Shown here: one piece after another, positions 61,075 through 64,000 of the stretch
How positions within the stretch are numbered: position 1 is the stretch's first letter
How the letters are laid out: each line of letters starts with the position of its first letter
DNA from: Frigoribacterium sp. PhB160
GTDB lineage: Bacteria > Actinomycetota > Actinomycetes > Actinomycetales > Microbacteriaceae
Reading direction: 5' to 3'
DNA length: 64,000 bases
Assembly: GCF_003751785.1 (NCBI RefSeq)
Contig: NZ_RKIE01000001.1
Span: 721,564 to 785,563, forward strand
Program-made: the position numbers and the translations under genes
Notes under the pieces: model-generated
Told to the model about the DNA's origin: nothing
The model's database searches: none
What the model saw: the letters and a program-made list of their open reading frames with translations, nothing else

Positions 61075-62181
61075 ATGAAGGTGCCCCCCGTGAACCCGAG
61101 TGTGCCGCTCACGCGCCGCAGCAACTCCCTGAGCTCGTCGCTCGGCCTCGGCGAGAAGCTGTTCGCCTCGCCCGCCGAGCGCCGCTTCGTGGCCGCGGTC
61201 GACGAGGGCCTCGCCCTCGTCGAGGAGGGGCTCCTGCGCGAGATCGCCTTCGCCGACGAGATCGCCGACGCGACCACCCGCTACCTTCTCGCCGCCGGCG
61301 GCAAGCGGGTCCGCCCGACCCTGACCCTGCTCATCGCCCAGCTCGGCGAGGGCGCGACGCCCGGCATCGTGGCGTCGGCCCAGGCCACCGAGATCACCCA
61401 CCTGGCGTCGCTCTACCACGACGACGTCATGGACGAGGCGCAGATGCGTCGCGGGGTGCCCAGCGCCCAGACCGTGTGGGGCAACAACGTCGCCATCCTC
61501 AGCGGCGACCTGCTCTTCGCCCGCGCCAGCACCATCGTCTCGGGCCTCGGCCAGGAGGCGATCCTGCTGCAGGCCGAGACGTTCGAGCGGCTCTGCCTCG
61601 GGCAGCTCCACGAGACCATCGGCCCCAAGGCCGACGACGACCCCATCGCGCACTACCTCGACGTGCTCGCCGACAAGACCGGCTCGCTCATCTCGACGGC
61701 CGCCCGCGCGGGCGTCATGTTCTCGGGCGCGCCCCGCGAGTACCTCGAGCCCGTCGCGACGTTCGGCGAGAAGATCGGCATCGCCTTCCAGCTGATCGAC
61801 GACGTCATCGACCTCTCCGACCGCGCCGAGCAGACCGGCAAGGCCGCCGGCACCGACCTGCGGGCCGGCGTCGTCACGCTGCCCCTGTTGTACCTCCGCA
61901 AGGAGGCGCAGACCGACATGGAGGCCGCCGCGCTGCTCGGCCTCATCGACCGCGTCGTCGAGGTCACGCAGGCCGACGACGACGACCACCCCGCGGTCGA
62001 CGAGGCGGAGTTCGCCGACATCGTCCGTCAGCTGCGCGAGCACGACGTCACCCGCCGCACCCGGGCGGAGGCTCACCGCTGGGCCAGCGAGGCGCTCGCC
62101 GCGCTCGACGCGCTGCCGTCGGGGCCCGTCAAGAAGGCGCTGACGCGCTTCGCCGACCAGGTGGTCGAGCGCTCCGCCTGA
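61075..62181 (+). CDS. grcC: Polyprenyl diphosphate synthase (trans)
   Basis: A 368-residue prenyltransferase making the menaquinone side chain. The first Asp-rich motif is HDDVMDEAQMRRG (DDVMD at 116-120), the second IDDVIDL (242-248), and GGKRVRPTL is the diphosphate-binding part. The start may be the ATG at 61075 or the GTG at 61090 with GAAGGTG in front. It follows menG by 34 nt, so one transcript is likely. Confidence 0.94.
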   Translation: MKVPPVNPSVPLTRRSNSLSSSLGLGEKLFASPAERRFVAAVDEGLALVEEGLLREIAFADEIADATTRYLLAAGGKRVRPTLTLLIAQLGEGATPGIVASAQATEITHLASLYHDDVMDEAQMRRGVPSAQTVWGNNVAILSGDLLFARASTIVSGLGQEAILLQAETFERLCLGQLHETIGPKADDDPIAHYLDVLADKTGSLISTAARAGVMFSGAPREYLEPVATFGEKIGIAFQLIDDVIDLSDRAEQTGKAAGTDLRAGVVTLPLLYLRKEAQTDMEAAALLGLIDRVVEVTQADDDDHPAVDEAEFADIVRQLREHDVTRRTRAEAHRWASEALAALDALPSGPVKKALTRFADQVVERSA

Positions 62182-62269
62182 CCGGCACCGAGCCTCCGCG
62201 GCCCCCGTTCCGAACCAGACCAGACCCTCCGTCGGGCAGCACCCGACGCCCACAGCACCAGGAGAACCC

Positions 62270-63646
62270 GTGACCACCTTGCGACTGGCCATCGTCGGCG
62301 CCGGCCCCGCCGGCATCTACGCCGCCGACATCCTCGCCAAGGCCGAGAAGGCCTTCGACGTCTCGATCGACCTCTTCGAGCAGCTGCCCGCCCCCTACGG
62401 CCTCGTCCGCTACGGCGTCGCGCCCGACCACCCCCGCATCAAGGGCATCGTCAACGCGCTGCGCGACGTGCTCGACAGCGGCGACATCCGGGTCTTCGGC
62501 AACGTCCGCTACGGCGTCGACATCACGCTCGACGACCTGAAGGCGCACTACAACGCCGTCATCTTCTCGACCGGCGCGATCCGCGACGCCGACCTCGACA
62601 TCCCCGGCATCGAGCTCGAGGGCAGCTACGGCGCCGCCGACTTCGTGAGCTGGTTCGACGGGCACCCCGACTTCCCGCGCACCTGGCCGCTCGACGCACA
62701 GTCGGTCGCCGTGGTGGGCGTCGGGAACGTCGCGCTCGACGTGTCGCGCATCCTCGCGAAGCACGCGGACGACCTGCTGCCCACCGAGATCCCCGACAAC
62801 GTCTACGAGGGCCTGAAGCAGTCGTCGATCACCGACGTGCACGTGTTCGGCCGACGCGGCCCGGCCCAGGTCAAGTTCACGCCGCTCGAGCTGCGCGAGC
62901 TCGGCGAGGTGCGCGACGTCGACATGATCGTCTACGACGAGGACTTCGACCACGACGAGGCCTCGAAGACCGCGATCGCGACGAACAAGCAGGTCTTCGT
63001 CATCGACAAGGTGCTGAACCAGTGGCGCCAGCGCGAGGTCGGCACCGCGTCCCGCCGCCTCCACCTGCACTTCTACGCCAAGCCCGTCGAGGTCGTCGGC
63101 GACGAGCAGGGCCGCGTCGCCGCGTTCCGGTACGAGCGGACCCGGCCCGACGGCCAGGGCGGCGTCGAGGGCACCGGCGAGATGCGCGACGTGCCGATCC
63201 AGGCGATCTACCGCGCCGTCGGCTACTTCGGCTCGCCGCTCGACGGCATCCCGTTCGACGAGCGCCGAGGCGTCATCCCGAACCACGAGGGCCAGGTGAT
63301 GGACGACGACAACCAGATCGTGCCCGGCGTCTACGCCACCGGCTGGATCAAGCGTGGCCCCGTCGGCCTCATCGGCCACACGAAGTCCGACGCCATGGAG
63401 ACCGTCAAGCACGTCATCACCGACCAGGGCAGCTGGTGGCAGCCCGTCGACCCGTCGCCCGAGGCGATGCCGGCCCTGCTCGCGCAGCGCGGCGTCGAGT
63501 ACACCGACCTCGAGGGCTGGCACCGGCTCGACGAGCACGAGCAGTCGCTCGGCGCCCGTCACGAGCACGAGCGGGCGCGCGTGAAGGTCGTCCCGCGCGA
63601 CGAGATGGTGCGCGTCTCGCGCGAGAGCGAGCCCGCGGGGGCCTGA
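62270..63646 (+). CDS. fprA: Ferredoxin/adrenodoxin-type NADP+ reductase (FprA family)
   Basis: A 458-residue FAD and NADP(H) enzyme. The FAD motif is VGAGPAGIYAA (9-19), followed by FEQLPAPYGLVRYGVAPDHP, the NADP-binding VAVVGVGNVALDVSR and the C-terminal GVYATGWIKRGPVGLIGHTK. It passes electrons from NADPH to ferredoxins or cytochromes P450. The GTG start has ACCAGGAG upstream. It matches mycobacterial FprA in length and motifs. Confidence 0.94.
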   Translation: MTTLRLAIVGAGPAGIYAADILAKAEKAFDVSIDLFEQLPAPYGLVRYGVAPDHPRIKGIVNALRDVLDSGDIRVFGNVRYGVDITLDDLKAHYNAVIFSTGAIRDADLDIPGIELEGSYGAADFVSWFDGHPDFPRTWPLDAQSVAVVGVGNVALDVSRILAKHADDLLPTEIPDNVYEGLKQSSITDVHVFGRRGPAQVKFTPLELRELGEVRDVDMIVYDEDFDHDEASKTAIATNKQVFVIDKVLNQWRQREVGTASRRLHLHFYAKPVEVVGDEQGRVAAFRYERTRPDGQGGVEGTGEMRDVPIQAIYRAVGYFGSPLDGIPFDERRGVIPNHEGQVMDDDNQIVPGVYATGWIKRGPVGLIGHTKSDAMETVKHVITDQGSWWQPVDPSPEAMPALLAQRGVEYTDLEGWHRLDEHEQSLGARHEHERARVKVVPRDEMVRVSRESEPAGA

Positions 63647-63696
63647 CCCTCGGCCGGTGCGTACCGTGCGCGGCCCGCGTCGGTAAGCTGGAGGGC

Positions 63697-64000
63697 ATGG
63701 CAGACAGCTCATTCGACGTGGTCAGCAAGGTCGACAAGATGGAGGCGGACAACGCCCTCCACCAGGCGCAGAAGGAGATCGAGCAGCGCTACGACTTCAA
63801 GAACGTCGGTGCCTCGGTCGACTGGAGCGGCGAGAAGCTCCTCCTCAAGGCGTCGACGGAGGAGCGTGTGAAGGCCGTCCTCGACGTCCTCGAGTCGAAG
63901 TTCATCAAGCGCAGCATCAGCCTGAAGCACCTCGACGTCGGCGAGCCCTTCGCCAGCGGCAAGGAGTACCGCATCGAGGCCGCCCTCAAGGAGGGCATCG
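63697..64000 (+). CDS. yajQ: YajQ family nucleotide-binding protein (5' part)
   Basis: The first 101 codons of a YajQ protein: SSFDVVSKVDKMEADNALHQ, EIEQRYDFKNVGASVDW and VLESKFIKRSISLKHLDVG are diagnostic. The family binds nucleotides (cyclic di-GMP in some proteobacteria) and usually has about 160 residues; the rest lies outside the window. TAAGCT lies 7 nt before the ATG (leaderless). Confidence 0.93.
   Translation, partial: MADSSFDVVSKVDKMEADNALHQAQKEIEQRYDFKNVGASVDWSGEKLLLKASTEERVKAVLDVLESKFIKRSISLKHLDVGEPFASGKEYRIEAALKEGI

Noticed and set aside
59046-61277. Apparent N-terminal extension (about 740 codons) of the MFS gene in one long open frame
   Set aside because: It runs antisense through menF, menG and the polyprenyl synthase and is Arg/Ala-rich nonsense; high GC keeps stops rare. 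The GTG at 59045 with the GTGA overlap is the real start.

Overview
The window is very GC-rich actinobacterial chromosome with GTG and even TTG starts, mycobacteria-like gene order and no outer-membrane genes. Protein style and gene order suggest a member of the Microbacteriaceae (inference from content; no 16S rRNA is present). It is mostly housekeeping core. I see no rRNA, tRNA, CRISPR array, prophage or insertion sequence.

Layout. 1-20 kb: a partial gene, a DRGH nuclease, a YbdK-type ligase, a PadR regulator, a CitE-like lyase, a low-complexity membrane protein, a lipoprotein, an NRAMP Mn transporter behind a palindromic operator, a hydrolase/VOC pair, an M18 aminopeptidase, then a tightly coupled operon of ECF sigma factor, Ogt, Tag and AlkA, an acylphosphatase, a Zn alcohol dehydrogenase flanked by two copies of a long hairpin repeat, and a sortase-anchored surface protein. 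20-30 kb: a winged-helix DNA-repair-type protein, a nuclease overlapping an MMPL transporter, a divergent MarR regulator, serine dehydratase, a pentapeptide-repeat protein, and an FMN riboswitch driving ribE-ribB-ribH (ribD and ribA are missing here). 30-42 kb: DLH hydrolase, TetR, GNAT, beta-lactamase fold protein, a MarR-photolyase operon, an orphan winged-helix regulator preceded by a Cys-containing micro-ORF, upp, tadA, a CDF transporter divergent from proC, KtrAB and an ArsR regulator. 41.7-64 kb: HTH-bS22-glutaredoxin, an archaeal-type AspRS, a phosphatase-ResA-CcdA-ResB-CcsB cytochrome c maturation operon, and the menaquinone genes menC, menB, menE, menA, menD, menF, menG plus a polyprenyl synthase, with PPK2, an MFS transporter, an FprA-type reductase and the start of yajQ. 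This last stretch follows the gene order around Rv0500-Rv0562 of Mycobacterium tuberculosis.

How genes work together. Cytochrome c maturation and menaquinone synthesis serve one respiratory chain. Genes inside operons are commonly joined by 4-nt GTGA or ATGA overlaps. About 25 transcription units begin with a TAnnnT-like -10 box (a few are CAGACT) placed 6-8 nt before the start codon, the signature of leaderless mRNA. Gene ends often carry strong hairpins built on a shared GAGGCGCGG(TGCAGG) stem.
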